Shown here: piece by piece, positions 52,004 to 62,648 of the stretch
Layout: every line of letters begins with the position of its first letter
Numbering within the stretch: the first letter of the stretch is position 1
Origin: Alloprevotella rava
GTDB taxonomy: Bacteria; Bacteroidota; Bacteroidia; Bacteroidales; Bacteroidaceae
Assembly: GCF_014195585.1 (NCBI RefSeq)
Contig: NZ_JACICA010000002.1
Coordinates: 310,001-374,000, forward strand
Length of the DNA: 64,000 nucleotides
Direction of reading: 5' to 3'
Notes under the pieces: generated by a model
The model's database searches: none
What the model was told of the DNA's origin: nothing
The model's input: the letters and a program-made list of their open reading frames with translations, nothing else
Position numbers and translations under genes: made by a program

Positions 52004-53055
52004 CAGTTTTGGCTTTTAGTGAATGAAACTCGCTCTTTGATGCCTACTACCCACAAGCCGTCAAGCACTACAAATAACAACACCCATATCAGAACGATGG
52101 TCAGCGGGGAAATTCCGCTTGGGTGATTAGGAATCGTAGGGCTTGAAAGCTGCACAAAAACGGGATCTGCATACTGCACATCGGCGCGTGACTTCTGTAG
52201 TTGTTTCTGGCGTTTTTCGTAGTGCTGATAAGCAATCTGTAGCTCGTTTTCCAGCGTGGCGAGTTGCGTGCCAATAGTCTGCAGCGTCACATCCTGATTG
52301 GCATCAGCAAAGGCAGTATAGCGTTTTTTTGCTTTCTCGTATTCCGCTCTGCTCTCATCCAGTGCTTTCTGTGCATTGCTTAAAGCGATGCGTTCTTTCT
52401 GCGTCTTATAGTCCGCGACGAAGCGTTTCAACCGATTCTGAAGAGTATCGACGAGCGAAGCAGCTACGTGCGGATCTTGATCAACTGCCGTGATGCAAAT
52501 AATACCCGCTCGGCGATTGTAGATACAAGCCACCGAACCTTGAATAAGTTCAACCATATCTTCTTGTTCATCGGTCAGACGGAAAGGGTCAAGCTTATCT
52601 TCGCCGGATGTAGCAGCTTTTTTCTTCGGGAAGAGCTTCATGATGCTGCGTTTTGCCTGTGCGGCAAGTCCCAGCTTAGTGTCTTCCACAAGATGGCGGT
52701 AGTAAGTTTTTGTTATCCCAGTTTCGAGCGTGACAGGAACAGAGAAAAGCTCGACAATGAACGATTTTGTTGAAAAAATATCGGGATATAATGCAGGATA
52801 AACCCCATCTGCACCTATGTTAGTATTGAAATCTACTTCCAAATCTTTAAGCGTATTCTCTACGCTCTCAGAGAGAGAGGATTTTCCTGTTTGTTCTGGT
52901 GCTAAGAGAGTTTGAGCTGTATAGTATTGTGGAGTTTGTGTGGCTACGAATATGCCTACGAGCAAACCAAGTAGTAAGAAAACCACCAGACTGATACGAT
53001 CAGTGATGATTTTCTTACAGATATATTCGAAATTAAATTTGTTTTCTTCACTCAT
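52003..53055 (-). CDS. Wzz/GNVR-type polysaccharide chain-length regulator (arm 2)
   Basis: From the ATG at 53055 (MSEENKFNFEYICKK) the product has 350 residues. Two transmembrane helices (about 18-38 and 320-340) bracket a periplasmic domain. It shares YPALYPDIFSTKSFIVELFS, LDPFRLTDEQEDMVELIQGS and AVDQDPHVAASLVDTLQ with the arm 1 Wzz, but its linker contains an extra KLFPKKKAA segment. It is first in the minus arm, with a full consensus promoter. The frame extends to 53118, upstream of the expected transcription start. Confidence 0.88.
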   Translation of the reverse strand: MSEENKFNFEYICKKIITDRISLVVFLLLGLLVGIFVATQTPQYYTAQTLLAPEQTGKSSLSESVENTLKDLEVDFNTNIGADGVYPALYPDIFSTKSFIVELFSVPVTLETGITKTYYRHLVEDTKLGLAAQAKRSIMKLFPKKKAATSGEDKLDPFRLTDEQEDMVELIQGSVACIYNRRAGIICITAVDQDPHVAASLVDTLQNRLKRFVADYKTQKERIALSNAQKALDESRAEYEKAKKRYTAFADANQDVTLQTIGTQLATLENELQIAYQHYEKRQKQLQKSRADVQYADPVFVQLSSPTIPNHPSGISPLTIVLIWVLLFVVLDGLWVVGIKERVSFTKSQN

Positions 53056-53088
53056 TTGAGTGTATGTGCAAAAAGTTACTATATAGAG

Positions 53089-53119
53089 CAAAAGTAATTT
53101 ATTTTTCCCGTTATTCAAA
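53089..53119 (-). promoter_or_regulatory. Promoter of the minus-strand polysaccharide arm
   Basis: On the minus strand TTTG (53119-53116), a 19-base spacer and TACTTTTG (53096-53089) match the Bacteroidetes consensus fully. Transcription should start near 53083, about 28 nt before the Wzz start codon at 53055. Confidence 0.78.
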
Positions 53120-53202
53120 ACATCAGTTTAGATTTCCGCGCCTTCTATCTTCTCTGAAAAAGAAAGTGCACTTTTCCGTATCTCCCTATAACTTCGTCTC
53201 TC

Positions 53203-53445
53203 TTCGCCTTTTTTGTGAACATTTGTGGACTAAAAACACCTATGATTATCTCAATTATAGTCAATAATATTCTTACTTTTTCGTTCTGAGAATGGCTCAA
53301 AAATCGGCGCGGAAGGGAGCGGATGAATCGTTTCTCCTTCTTGAGCGTCGGTTTCCTTATTGTGTCAGCCAGCGCAATAAGGATGTCGGCTGACAGAATA
53401 AGGAAACCAATGGATACAATAAGGATGCAGACGAGGAGATTAAGG
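53203..53445 (+). repeat. Composite intergenic element, type 1, copy C (with 21-bp array)
   Basis: A degenerate arm TTCGCCTTTTTTGTGAACATT at 53203-53231, a TTCTTACTTTTTCG box at 53270-53283, then the array: CCTTAT at 53355, ATAAGG at 53377, 53398 and 53419, TTAAGG at 53440, all 21 or 22 bp apart. It lies between the divergent wzz and secDF genes, pointing to secDF. The 300 bases to 53750 show no other feature; a 96-codon frame there is not gene-like. Confidence 0.85.
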
Positions 53446-53750
53446 GAGTTTTTGAACGAAAAAGAGAAAAGAAGCGGGCCGTTTGTGTTGTTGAGCGGAG
53501 CGTTAGAGGAATTTTTCGGAAGAATAGGACAAGCTGCTTGCTCGGCAAAAGAAAAAAAATCGGCAGAAAGCGGAGAAGAATGCTTTTTTAGGAGAAAAGC
53601 GAATGTCAAATAATAGGATGGTTTTGTGGGTGTGTTTCTCTCAGTTTGAAAGCTTATTGTAGCAATCGGTGCGTGAGCATCGAGCGATCGGCAGCATGAA
53701 GAAGCGAGAGAGGAGACGGGAGGTGTTGGTGATTTACTGGCTTATGGGCA

Positions 53751-53776
53751 TAAAAAAAGGGATACCACTGTATCCC
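53751..53776 (-). terminator. Rho-independent terminator of the small RNA
   Basis: Stem GGGATAC/GTATCCC with loop AGTG on the minus strand, then TTTTTTT. On the plus strand it would follow an A-tract and so should not terminate. Confidence 0.75.
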
Positions 53777-53814
53777 AACCTTGTTAACCTTAAATCTAAT
53801 ACTATGAAAAACAC
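53752..53814 (-). ncRNA. Small RNA of about 60 nt with own promoter and terminator
   Basis: On the minus strand a full promoter (53848-53819) should start transcription near 53814. The RNA would run through CGTGTTTTTCATAGTATTAG and ATTTAAGGTTAACAAGGTT and end in a perfect 7-bp stem GGGATAC/GTATCCC (53776-53759, 4-base loop) followed by seven or eight T. No useful frame exists on this strand. The 5' part resembles, from memory, a conserved leader of short multicopy sRNAs in Bacteroidales, but I cannot confirm the family. Confidence 0.6.
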
Positions 53815-53818
53815 GTTG

Positions 53819-53848
53819 CAAAGGTAAGTAGTTTTTTTTATCCTGCAA
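53819..53848 (-). promoter_or_regulatory. Promoter of the small RNA
   Basis: TTG (53848-53846), 19-base spacer, TACCTTTG (53826-53819) on the minus strand, matching the -33/-7 consensus. Confidence 0.7.
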
Positions 53849-54154
53849 GTGTTTGAGCAAATTTTCTTTCTATAAAATGCTATTTTTAAAGAAATTTAGC
53901 GGAATGAGTATCTTATTGCTCCGTATATTAAACTCTTTTTACAGAAATCTTTGAGCAGCAGGAGAGGGCGCGGGAGGTGGTGAAGAAAGCATGCAGAGGC
54001 GCTGACAAACACACTCATTATTATATATAAAAGCTATAATTTCAGCGCAGTAACCCTTTTGTATTGTGAAAAAAGCGTATATTTGCACGCTAATTGTACT
54101 TATTTTAGCACAAGCTATAAGCAAATTCAATAAAAAACTAAATCAATAAAATCA
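53849..54154. other. secDF leader region
   Basis: AT-rich noncoding sequence. TATATTTG at 54078-54085 is a good -7 box for secDF; a TTTG at 54058-54061 is 16 rather than 19 bases upstream, so the -33 match is imperfect. The leader of about 60 nt ends with AT-rich AAATCAATAAAATCA before the ATG, with no Shine-Dalgarno, normal for the phylum. Confidence 0.5.
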
Positions 54155-57073
54155 ATGCAAAACAAAGGATTTGTAAAAGTCATTGCAGTCCTGCTTGCGC
54201 TGACTTGCCTCTTCTACTTCTCTTTCTCTTTTGTGGTGCGCCACTACGAGAGCAAGGCGGAGGCTATGAACGCGAAAGTGGCAGGCTCGGGTGACCGCTA
54301 CCTTGATTCAATGCGCAACGTGGTTGTTTATCCCGTTGTTGGCAAAACGCTCAAGGATTGCGAGGCCCTGCAGATCGGTCTGGGTCTTGACTTGAAGGGT
54401 GGTATGGATGTCATCCTCGAAGTTTCTGTTCCCGATGTAGTGAAAAATCTTGCTGGCGACAATGCCAACACTCCAGCTTTCAAGAAAGCTGCTGATGAGG
54501 CTTATGCTGACTACAAGCAAGGTAAGGGCGACTTCGTGGAAATGTTCGTTCGTCGTTATGGCGAAGCCAACGGCCAAGGAAAGTTAGGTGCTGTATTCGC
54601 AACTGGCTTAAAGGCAAAGAACATCACGTTCTCTTCTTCCGACAACGAGGTGCGTAGCGCGCTCAACGATGAGGTTGATGCTGCCGTAGAGAATGCTAAC
54701 CTCGTGGTACGCCAGCGTGTTGATAAGTTCGGTGTGGCTCAGCCCAATATCCAAATCCTTCGTGGTAAAGGCCAGATAGGTCAGATTATGGTCGAGATGC
54801 CGGGTATCAAGGAACCGGAACGTGTGCGCAAGCTGCTTCAGGGAAGTGCCAACCTCGAATTCTGGGAGACTTACAACCGCTCCGAGATTCAGAGTCAGCT
54901 GGCAAGCCTCGATCTCATCGGTACTGCTGCCGACACCACCGCAACTGATACTACAGCAACGGCTCAGCCTGCTGCCAAGACCAGCACTCCTGCTCTGAAG
55001 TTTAGCCAGCTTGTGATGAACGCTGGCGGTCGCGATGGTAGTGCTGTCGGTGTGGCTCGCCTGGCCGATACAGCCGCAGTAAATGCTATCATCAATAGTC
55101 CGGCTGCTAAGTCTAAGCTGCCGAAGGATCTGCGCCTGGCTTGGGACGTTAAGTCGAACAGCGGCATTGTGACGCTCTATGCGCTCAAAGGAAACGGCAA
55201 CAATATGACGCCGACCATGCAGGGGGCTGTGATTGCTGACGCAAAGGCCGACTTTAATCCTACAACCCATGCTCCTATCGTTTCGATGGACATGACGAGC
55301 GATGGTTCTCGCGAATGGGCCGCTATGACGGGTAAGAACGTGGGTCGCGATGTGGCAGTTGTCCTCGACGGCGTTGTGTACAGCGCTCCGCGCGTAAATG
55401 GTCAGATTTCTGGCGGTAAGACTGAAATCTCCGGTGTTTTCACTATCGACGACACTAAGGACCTTGCCAATGTGCTCAACTCTGGTAAGATGCCCGCGCC
55501 TACGAATATCATCTCTGAAGAGACTATCGGTCCGTCACTCGGTGCTGCCTCTATCCAGGCCGGCCTCGAGAGCGCGATTATCGCCTTCGTTCTGTTGATG
55601 ATCTTCATGTGCTGCTACTACGGTATTATTCCGGGTATGGTGGCAAACCTCGCACTGATTCTCAACTTCTTCTTCACGGCCGGTGTCCTTACATCGTTCC
55701 AGGCTGCCTTGACGATGAGCGGTATTGCCGGTATGGTGCTGTCGCTCGGTATGGCTGTCGACGCCAACGTGCTTATCTACGAGCGTACGAAAGAAGAGTT
55801 GCGTGCAGGTAAGAATATCAAGAGCGCGCTGGCAGCTGGTTACGGCAATGCCTTCAGTGCAATCTTCGACTCCAACCTTACTTCAATCATCACCGCCGTT
55901 ATTCTGTACAACGTTGGTACAGGCCCCATCCGCGGTTTCGCCCTCACGCTGGGTATCGGTATTTGCGCAAGCTTCTTTACCGCCGTTTGGATTAGCCGTA
56001 TCATCTTCGAACACTTCCTCAACAAGGACAAGTGGCTCAACTTGACGTTCGACACGAAGCTCAGCCGCGGCTTGCTTCAGAATTGCAATTTCAACTTCCT
56101 CCAGAAAGCCTCTAAGGCTTACGTCATCTTTGGTATCGTCCTGCTCGCAGGCCTTGCATCCTTGGGTGTGCGCGGTCTGAGCAAGGGTATCGACTTCACG
56201 GGTGGTCGCAACTTTGTGATCGAGTTTGAGCAGAAGAACACAACGCCCGAGCAAGTGAAGGAAGTGGTTGCTAAGAGCATTCGCCCATTGGACAACAACG
56301 CAACGGTTAATGCCATCGAGGTAAGTACCACGCAGGGCAAGGCAGTGCGTCTGACAACCAACTATATGATCAATAGCGATGCTACTGACGCTGACGAACA
56401 GGTAGAACAAGTGATTTGGAAGTCGCTTTACGATGGTGGACTCATCAAGGCCGACTACAACACGTTTAAGAACCGCGACGACCACACGGGTGGCTCCATC
56501 GTGAGTGCACAGAAGGTGGGCGCCAGCGTAGCTTCCGAAATGACGAAGGATGCTATTTGGGCAACGATGCTCTCCCTTATCGCCATCTTCATCTATATCC
56601 TCGTGCGTTTCCGCAACGTTGCGTTCTCCGTTGGTTCAGTTGTAGCTTTGACCATCGATACTATGCTCATCATTGGCATGTACTCCCTCTGCTGGGGTTG
56701 GGTTCCCTTCTCGCTTGAAGTGGATCAAACCTTCGTTGGAGCTGTGCTAACCGCCATTGGTTACTCAATCAATGATAAAGTGGTGGTATTTGACCGTATC
56801 CGCGAGAACTTAGGTCTCTACCCGCATCGTGAAACAACGAAACTCTTCAATGATTCTATCAATCAGACGCTGGCGCGTACGTTGATGACTTCATTGACCA
56901 CGTTGCTCGTATTGCTCTGTATCTTCATCCTCGGCGGTGACAGCATCCGTAGCTTTGCTTTCGCAATGATTCTCGGTGTCATCTTCGGCACGATGTCCTC
57001 TATCTTCCTCGCTGCTCCTATCGCAAACCGCGTGCTGGGCAAGAAGCGCGCAGCTGCAGCAACGGCAGAATAA
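54155..57073 (+). CDS. secDF: Protein translocase subunit SecDF (fusion)
   Basis: 972 residues joining SecD and SecF, the form usual in Bacteroidetes. The first part has an N-terminal helix (6-28), the P1 periplasmic domain with LGLDLKGGMDVILEV and VRQRVDKFGVAQPNIQ, and helices with AANVLIYERTKEELRAGKN-like SecD motif (VDANVLIYERTKEE). The second part, from about residue 650, has GLSKGIDFTGGRNFVIEF and DKVVVFDRIRENLG, the SecF motifs. It uses the proton or sodium gradient to finish export through SecYEG. An unusual Thr/Ala-rich insert (TAADTTATDTTATAQPAAKT) lies near residues 257-275. A hairpin follows the gene. Confidence 0.95.
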   Translation: MQNKGFVKVIAVLLALTCLFYFSFSFVVRHYESKAEAMNAKVAGSGDRYLDSMRNVVVYPVVGKTLKDCEALQIGLGLDLKGGMDVILEVSVPDVVKNLAGDNANTPAFKKAADEAYADYKQGKGDFVEMFVRRYGEANGQGKLGAVFATGLKAKNITFSSSDNEVRSALNDEVDAAVENANLVVRQRVDKFGVAQPNIQILRGKGQIGQIMVEMPGIKEPERVRKLLQGSANLEFWETYNRSEIQSQLASLDLIGTAADTTATDTTATAQPAAKTSTPALKFSQLVMNAGGRDGSAVGVARLADTAAVNAIINSPAAKSKLPKDLRLAWDVKSNSGIVTLYALKGNGNNMTPTMQGAVIADAKADFNPTTHAPIVSMDMTSDGSREWAAMTGKNVGRDVAVVLDGVVYSAPRVNGQISGGKTEISGVFTIDDTKDLANVLNSGKMPAPTNIISEETIGPSLGAASIQAGLESAIIAFVLLMIFMCCYYGIIPGMVANLALILNFFFTAGVLTSFQAALTMSGIAGMVLSLGMAVDANVLIYERTKEELRAGKNIKSALAAGYGNAFSAIFDSNLTSIITAVILYNVGTGPIRGFALTLGIGICASFFTAVWISRIIFEHFLNKDKWLNLTFDTKLSRGLLQNCNFNFLQKASKAYVIFGIVLLAGLASLGVRGLSKGIDFTGGRNFVIEFEQKNTTPEQVKEVVAKSIRPLDNNATVNAIEVSTTQGKAVRLTTNYMINSDATDADEQVEQVIWKSLYDGGLIKADYNTFKNRDDHTGGSIVSAQKVGASVASEMTKDAIWATMLSLIAIFIYILVRFRNVAFSVGSVVALTIDTMLIIGMYSLCWGWVPFSLEVDQTFVGAVLTAIGYSINDKVVVFDRIRENLGLYPHRETTKLFNDSINQTLARTLMTSLTTLLVLLCIFILGGDSIRSFAFAMILGVIFGTMSSIFLAAPIANRVLGKKRAAAATAE

Positions 57074-57102
57074 GATTCGAAAGACATATACATATATATA
57101 AT

Positions 57103-57135
57103 ATAGGAGTGGTTCTCTCGCAGGGCCACTCCTAT
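57103..57135 (+). terminator. Hairpin after secDF
   Basis: A perfect 10-bp stem ATAGGAGTGG/CCACTCCTAT with a 13-base loop, without a T-tract. Probable 3'-end stabiliser or weak terminator. Confidence 0.6.
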
Positions 57136-57216
57136 TGCTATCTATGAGAGGAAGAAAGCAGAGGTCAGCAGCAAGAAAAAAATTAGTATCTTTGCAATTC
57201 AAGCAAAAAGGCTCTT

Positions 57217-60141
57217 ATGGAAGAACAGATCCGCGTGAAAGGTGCACGCGTCAATAATCTCAAAAATATAGATTTAGAAATTCCCTTAGGTAAGTTTGTT
57301 GTGATAACGGGCCTGAGTGGTTCTGGTAAATCGTCGCTGGCTTTCGACACGCTCTATGCCGAAGGGCAGCGTCGCTATGTGGAGAGTCTGTCGGCTTATG
57401 CCCGTCAGTTTCTCGGACGCATGAATAAGCCCGACTGCGACTATATTAAAGGTCTTCCGCCCGCCATAGCTATCGAGCAAAAGGTGACGGCGCGCAATCC
57501 GCGCTCTACCGTGGGGACATCAACAGAAGTGTACGACTATTTGCGTATGCTCTTTGCACGAGCTGGCCACACGATTAGTCCCGTCAGCGGGCAGGAGGTG
57601 AAGAAACACAGTAGCGAGGATGTTGTCAGCTGCATGCTGTCCTATTCTCCCGGTACTCGTTTCACGCTGTTAGCACCCATAGTGTTGCGCCACGGCCGAA
57701 CGCTTCGTGAGCAGCTGGCTGTATATCTGAAGCAAGGTATCTCCCGCCTCGATGTCGATTTGCCCAATGCCTCTTCCGACACCTTGCAGGGAGGAACGCT
57801 CATCCATATCGACGACCTTCTGGCAAATGAGGAAAAGTTCAGCGAGATAGAGACAGCCTGGAATGCGCAGCAGAAAGCCACGGACACAGAGAGCGGAACG
57901 AGCGGTGTGTACCTACTCATCGACCGCCTCGCGGTAGACAATTCCAAAGATGTTCTAAACCGCTTCCGCGATTCGGTAGAAACCGCCTTCTTTGAAGGAG
58001 ATGGCGAATGCTTGTTGCGCTTCTATCCGAGCCGCGCTCTGCACCGCTTCTCCATTCGCTTTGAGGCCGACGGCATTTGCTTTGAAGAACCCAACGACCA
58101 GATGTTCTCTTTTAATTCTCCAGCAGGGGCGTGTCCAACGTGCGAAGGCTTTGGCAGCGTGATAGGTATAGACGAAAAGCTCGTCGTCCCTGACACGTCG
58201 CTCAGCATCATGGACGGAGCCGTGATTTGTTGGAGAGGTGAGAAAATGGGGATGTGGAAGCAGGAATTTATACGTAGGCAAAGCCCGAAAGGTTTTCCTA
58301 TATTTAAGCCTTACTATGAACTCACCCAGCAAGAAAAAGACATACTCTGGCACGGCGACGCTGAAGAACGCCAACGGGAAAAGACCGACCAAGTATTCAT
58401 AGATGCCTTTTTCGACATGCTCCGCGAGAACCAGTACAAGATACAATACCGCGTCATGTTGGCACGATACAGAGGCAAAACGATATGTCCCACCTGCCAC
58501 GGCTCACGTTTGAAGCCCGCGGCAGCGTATGTACACGTGGGCGGCCGCAACATTATGGAACTGGTGCGTATGCCCATCAGCGATTTGCAGCAGTTCTTCA
58601 ACAATCTCCAGTTAGATGAAGCCGACGAAAAAGTGTCTCGGCGTTTGCTGACCGAAATCCGCAACCGCCTGAACTTTTTGTCTGATGTCGGCCTCGGCTA
58701 CCTCACACTGGATCGTCTCTCCAACTCTCTTTCCGGCGGCGAAAGCCAGCGCATCAATCTGGCCACCAGTCTTGGCAGTAGTTTAGTGGGCTCGCTTTAT
58801 ATTCTCGACGAGCCCAGCATCGGATTACATTCCCGCGACACGGGCCGACTTATACACGTGCTCAAGCAGCTGCGGGACTTGGGCAACACCGTTATAGTGG
58901 TGGAACACGACGAAGAAATCATGCGCGCCGCCGACTATATCATAGACATCGGTCCGGAGGCTGGACGCCTCGGTGGACAGGTTGTGTTCGCTGGCGAAGT
59001 AGCCCCGCTTTTGTCCGCCCATACTGCGGAGAACAACGCGACCGCTCCGTCTGTCGCCACAAGTTCTCAAAGCCACACCGTCAACTATCTGCTCGGGCGC
59101 GAAAAGATTCTGTTGCCGAGCAGCCGGCGGAAATGGAACAACAGCATAGAGGTGAAGGGCGCGAGAGAGAACAACCTGCGCGGTATAGACGTAAAATTTC
59201 CGCTCAACATAATGACCGTGGTTACCGGCGTAAGCGGATCGGGCAAATCCACTTTGGTAAAAAAGATTCTCTACAATGCGCTGAAGCGTAAGTTGGACGA
59301 ACCCAGCGACACGCCGGGCGAATTCTCCAGTCTCTGCGGCGACCTCACGACTATCAAAGGTGTAGAGTTCGTTGATCAAAACCCCATCGGCAAGTCCTCC
59401 CGTTCAAATCCCGTCACCTATATCAAAGCCTACGACGAAATCCGCAAACTGATGGCTTCGCAGCCTTTGTCCAAGCAGATGAACTTCACGCCCGCGTTTT
59501 TCAGCTTCAACGCCGACGGCGGACGCTGTGAAGAATGTAAAGGCGAGGGAATTGTTAAGGTGGAGATGCAGTTTATGGCCGATTTGGTGCTCACCTGCGA
59601 ATCCTGCCACGGTATGCGCTTCAAGAAAGATGTGCTCGAAGTGCGCTACCAAGGTAAGAACATCCACGACATCCTTGAGATGACCGTCAACCAAGCTGTG
59701 GAATTTTTCACCCAGTATGGCAACGAGAAAATCTCCAAGCGCTTGCGCCCACTCCAAGATGTAGGTTTGGGCTACATCAAGTTAGGGCAAAGCAGTTCCA
59801 CCCTTTCTGGCGGTGAAAATCAGCGTGTGAAACTGGCCTACTACCTAAGCCTGGAGCGCACCGAGCCCACACTTTTCATTTTCGACGAGCCTACCACCGG
59901 TTTGCACTTCCATGATATTCAAAAACTCCTCCATAGTTTCAACGCACTCATTGAGCGCGGCCACAGCATTCTCATTATTGAGCACAACATGGACGTTATC
60001 AAAATGGCCGACTACGTTATCGACCTCGGCCCTGAAGGCGGACGCGACGGCGGACAGATCGTTGCTGTCGGTACGCCCGAAGAACTCGTGGCGCAGGGCA
60101 AAGGTTATACGGCGCAGTATCTCAAGGAAAAATTAGGATAG
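57217..60141 (+). CDS. uvrA: Excinuclease ABC subunit A
   Basis: 974 residues. First ATPase half: Walker [21 protein letters not shown], UvrB-binding and signal domains, zinc-module cysteines CPTCEGFG and CPTCHGSRL, and the signature [20 protein letters not shown]. Second half: [15 protein letters not shown], cysteines [10 protein letters not shown] and CESCHGMRF, signature [18 protein letters not shown] and Walker [13 protein letters not shown]. It finds bulky DNA damage and loads UvrB in nucleotide excision repair. A TATCTTTG -7-like box lies at 57187-57194. Bacteroidetes often carry a second uvrA; whether this is the main copy is unknown. A strong terminator follows. Confidence 0.96.
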   Translation: MEEQIRVKGARVNNLKNIDLEIPLGKFVVITGLSGSGKSSLAFDTLYAEGQRRYVESLSAYARQFLGRMNKPDCDYIKGLPPAIAIEQKVTARNPRSTVGTSTEVYDYLRMLFARAGHTISPVSGQEVKKHSSEDVVSCMLSYSPGTRFTLLAPIVLRHGRTLREQLAVYLKQGISRLDVDLPNASSDTLQGGTLIHIDDLLANEEKFSEIETAWNAQQKATDTESGTSGVYLLIDRLAVDNSKDVLNRFRDSVETAFFEGDGECLLRFYPSRALHRFSIRFEADGICFEEPNDQMFSFNSPAGACPTCEGFGSVIGIDEKLVVPDTSLSIMDGAVICWRGEKMGMWKQEFIRRQSPKGFPIFKPYYELTQQEKDILWHGDAEERQREKTDQVFIDAFFDMLRENQYKIQYRVMLARYRGKTICPTCHGSRLKPAAAYVHVGGRNIMELVRMPISDLQQFFNNLQLDEADEKVSRRLLTEIRNRLNFLSDVGLGYLTLDRLSNSLSGGESQRINLATSLGSSLVGSLYILDEPSIGLHSRDTGRLIHVLKQLRDLGNTVIVVEHDEEIMRAADYIIDIGPEAGRLGGQVVFAGEVAPLLSAHTAENNATAPSVATSSQSHTVNYLLGREKILLPSSRRKWNNSIEVKGARENNLRGIDVKFPLNIMTVVTGVSGSGKSTLVKKILYNALKRKLDEPSDTPGEFSSLCGDLTTIKGVEFVDQNPIGKSSRSNPVTYIKAYDEIRKLMASQPLSKQMNFTPAFFSFNADGGRCEECKGEGIVKVEMQFMADLVLTCESCHGMRFKKDVLEVRYQGKNIHDILEMTVNQAVEFFTQYGNEKISKRLRPLQDVGLGYIKLGQSSSTLSGGENQRVKLAYYLSLERTEPTLFIFDEPTTGLHFHDIQKLLHSFNALIERGHSILIIEHNMDVIKMADYVIDLGPEGGRDGGQIVAVGTPEELVAQGKGYTAQYLKEKLG

Positions 60142-60221
60142 GTGCTCACTTAGGCTGCATCCGACCCTTTCTATCGTTCAGTCAGCGGCTCTCAGCTGTC
60201 AGACTTTCCTGAAAAATCATC

Positions 60222-60265
60222 ACTCCCCTTATCGTGTTCATCATTGCGATAAGGGGAGTTTTTTG
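60222..60265 (+). terminator. Rho-independent terminator after uvrA
   Basis: A perfect 13-bp stem ACTCCCCTTATCG/CGATAAGGGGAGT with a 12-base loop is followed by TTTTTTG. Its arms contain CTTAT and ATAAGG but there is no 21-bp array here. The 150 bases up to hppA hold no other recognised feature. Confidence 0.9.
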
Positions 60266-60419
60266 TATCTAAAATCTCACGATTTGTCATGTAAAGATGC
60301 AAAAACATTACTTTTTTGTATGTTTTCTTGGGTGGATAAAAAATACTCCATATATTAGGCGTTCGAATCAATGAAAGCATACATACTGACAAGAATATTA
60401 AACCTTAAATAAAACATTT

Positions 60420-62627
60420 ATGACTGTAACTCCCCTTTTCTGGCTGGTGCCCATCGCATCAGTAGTGGCGTTGGCCATGGCCTGGTTCTTCTTCAAGAGT
60501 ATGATGAAGGCCGACGAGGGCACACCCCGTATGCGCGAAATTGCAGAGCATGTCCGCAAAGGCGCAATGGCTTATCTCAAACAGCAGTACCTCGTGGTGC
60601 TCAAAGTCTTTTTAGTGCTCGTCGTTCTCTTTGCTTTCATGGCCTACGTCCTTAAGATCCAAAATCCCTGGGTACCTTTCGCCTTCCTCACGGGCGGTCT
60701 TTTCAGTGGTTTGGCAGGCTTCTTCGGTATGAAGACCGCCACCTATGCCTCTGCCCGAACCGCCAATGCTGCGCGCAAGAGTTTGGACGGCGGTTTGCGT
60801 ATTGCTTTCCGCTCTGGCGCGGTAATGGGATTGGTCGTTGTGGGTCTCGGACTCTTGGACATTGCCCTGTGGTTCATCGCCCTCTCCTATGTCTACGGCA
60901 CTGACCACGTTGCGCTCATCACCATCACTACCACGATGCTCACCTTCGGTATGGGAGCTTCCACCCAAGCCCTCTTCGCCCGCGTTGGAGGCGGTATCTA
61001 TACGAAGGCAGCCGATGTAGGCGCGGACATTGTCGGAAAAGTTGAAGCCGACATCCCAGAGGACGACCCGCGCAACCCTGCCACCATTGCCGACAACGTA
61101 GGCGACAATGTGGGCGATGTTGCTGGTATGGGCGCCGACCTTTATGAGAGCTATTGCGGTTCCATCCTTTCTACAGCAGCTTTAGGCGCCACAGCCTTTG
61201 CTTCAGCTGGAGAGATGCAGCTGCGGGCTGTCATCGCCCCCATGATTATTGCCGCCGTCGGTATCTTCCTTTCGCTCTTCGGTATCTTTCTCGTGCGCAC
61301 CAAAGAAGGGGCAAGTATGAGCCAGTTGCTCCGTTCGCTGGCCGTCGGCACCAATACCAGTGCCGTGCTCATTGCACTCGCCACATTCCTCATCCTTTAT
61401 GTCCTCGGCCTCGACAACTGGGTAGGCCTGAGTTTCTCCGTCATCAGCGGTCTGACGGCGGGAGTTATCATCGGACAAGCCACAGAGTTCTACACCTCTC
61501 ATAGTTATAAGCCCACGCAGGCCATTTCCGAGTCGGCCCAAACAGGATCTGCCACGGTCATCATCAAAGGTATCGGTACGGGCATGATTTCCACCTGTAT
61601 CCCCGTACTCACTATCGGCGTGGCCATCATGCTGAGTTATCTCTGCGCCAATCATTTCGATCTCTCCATGAGTGCTGAGAGTCTCTCGAAAGGACTCTAC
61701 GGCATCGGCATTGCAGCTGTCGGAATGTTGTCCACGCTGGGTATCACGCTCGCTACTGACGCTTACGGCCCTATCGCCGACAACGCCGGCGGCAACGCTG
61801 AGATGAGCGAGCTGGGCGAGGAGGTGCGACACCGCACGGACGCACTCGATGCGCTTGGCAATACTACTGCTGCCACGGGCAAAGGCTTTGCCATTGGTTC
61901 GGCAGCACTCACCGCGCTGGCCTTGCTGGCTTCCTATGTAGAAGAAATAAAAATCGCCATGATGCGAGCCATGGAGAGCGGACAGCAATTCATCGATGCG
62001 GCCGGCAATGCCTTTGATCCTTCAAAGGCTTCGATGCCCGAAATGATGGAATACTTCCAGGTGACGCTGATGAACCCGCGCGTACTCGTAGGCGTATTCA
62101 TTGGCGCGATGGCTGCCTTCCTTTTCTGCGGCCTCACCATGGGAGCTGTCGGCCGTGCCGCGGCCAAGATGGTCGATGAAGTGCGCCGCCAGTTCCGCGA
62201 AATCAAAGGAATCCTCGAAGGCAAGGCCACGCCCGACTATGGTAGCTGTGTCGAAATCAGTACGCGCGCTGCCCAGCACGAAATGATTCTGCCCTCGCTC
62301 TTAGCCATCGTCATCCCCATCGTCACGGGCGTAGTCCTCGGCGTTGCCGGTGTGCTTGGTCTCCTCGTTGGTGGCCTCTGCGCTGGCTTTACGTTGGCTG
62401 TCTTCATGGCCAATGCCGGCGGTGCGTGGGACAATGCTAAGAAATTCGTGGAGGAAGGAAATTTCGGCGGCAAGGGTAGCGACGTCCACAAAGCCACGAT
62501 CGTGGGCGACACCGTAGGTGATCCGTTCAAGGACACGTCAGGCCCAAGTTTGAACATCCTTATCAAACTGATGAGCATGGTCAGCATCGTCATGGCCGGC
62601 CTTACGGTGGCCTGCAATTTGATGTAG
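60420..62627 (+). CDS. hppA: Membrane pyrophosphatase, ion-pumping, K+-dependent type
   Basis: 735 residues with about 16 transmembrane helices. Signature acidic motifs: [20 protein letters not shown] with [33 protein letters not shown], and the C-terminal [21 protein letters not shown]. These bind Mg-pyrophosphate. In [15 protein letters not shown] the residue before Ala-Thr is Ala, not Lys, which marks the K+-dependent subclass; many of these pump Na+ (with or without H+). It couples PPi hydrolysis to cation export at the inner membrane. Single gene between two strong terminators. Confidence 0.95.
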   Translation: MTVTPLFWLVPIASVVALAMAWFFFKSMMKADEGTPRMREIAEHVRKGAMAYLKQQYLVVLKVFLVLVVLFAFMAYVLKIQNPWVPFAFLTGGLFSGLAGFFGMKTATYASARTANAARKSLDGGLRIAFRSGAVMGLVVVGLGLLDIALWFIALSYVYGTDHVALITITTTMLTFGMGASTQALFARVGGGIYTKAADVGADIVGKVEADIPEDDPRNPATIADNVGDNVGDVAGMGADLYESYCGSILSTAALGATAFASAGEMQLRAVIAPMIIAAVGIFLSLFGIFLVRTKEGASMSQLLRSLAVGTNTSAVLIALATFLILYVLGLDNWVGLSFSVISGLTAGVIIGQATEFYTSHSYKPTQAISESAQTGSATVIIKGIGTGMISTCIPVLTIGVAIMLSYLCANHFDLSMSAESLSKGLYGIGIAAVGMLSTLGITLATDAYGPIADNAGGNAEMSELGEEVRHRTDALDALGNTTAATGKGFAIGSAALTALALLASYVEEIKIAMMRAMESGQQFIDAAGNAFDPSKASMPEMMEYFQVTLMNPRVLVGVFIGAMAAFLFCGLTMGAVGRAAAKMVDEVRRQFREIKGILEGKATPDYGSCVEISTRAAQHEMILPSLLAIVIPIVTGVVLGVAGVLGLLVGGLCAGFTLAVFMANAGGAWDNAKKFVEEGNFGGKGSDVHKATIVGDTVGDPFKDTSGPSLNILIKLMSMVSIVMAGLTVACNLM

Positions 62628-62648
62628 TGGTGCACGTATATAATCAAT

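Noticed and set aside
53323-53613. 96-codon plus-strand frame near composite C
   Set aside because: It runs through the ATAAGG array and an AT-rich unstructured tail; no homologous features or promoter.
53804-53827. Seven-codon frame MKNTLQR on the plus strand opposite the small RNA
   Set aside because: Promoter and terminator are both on the minus strand, so this frame is probably not transcribed; it is mentioned only as an alternative.
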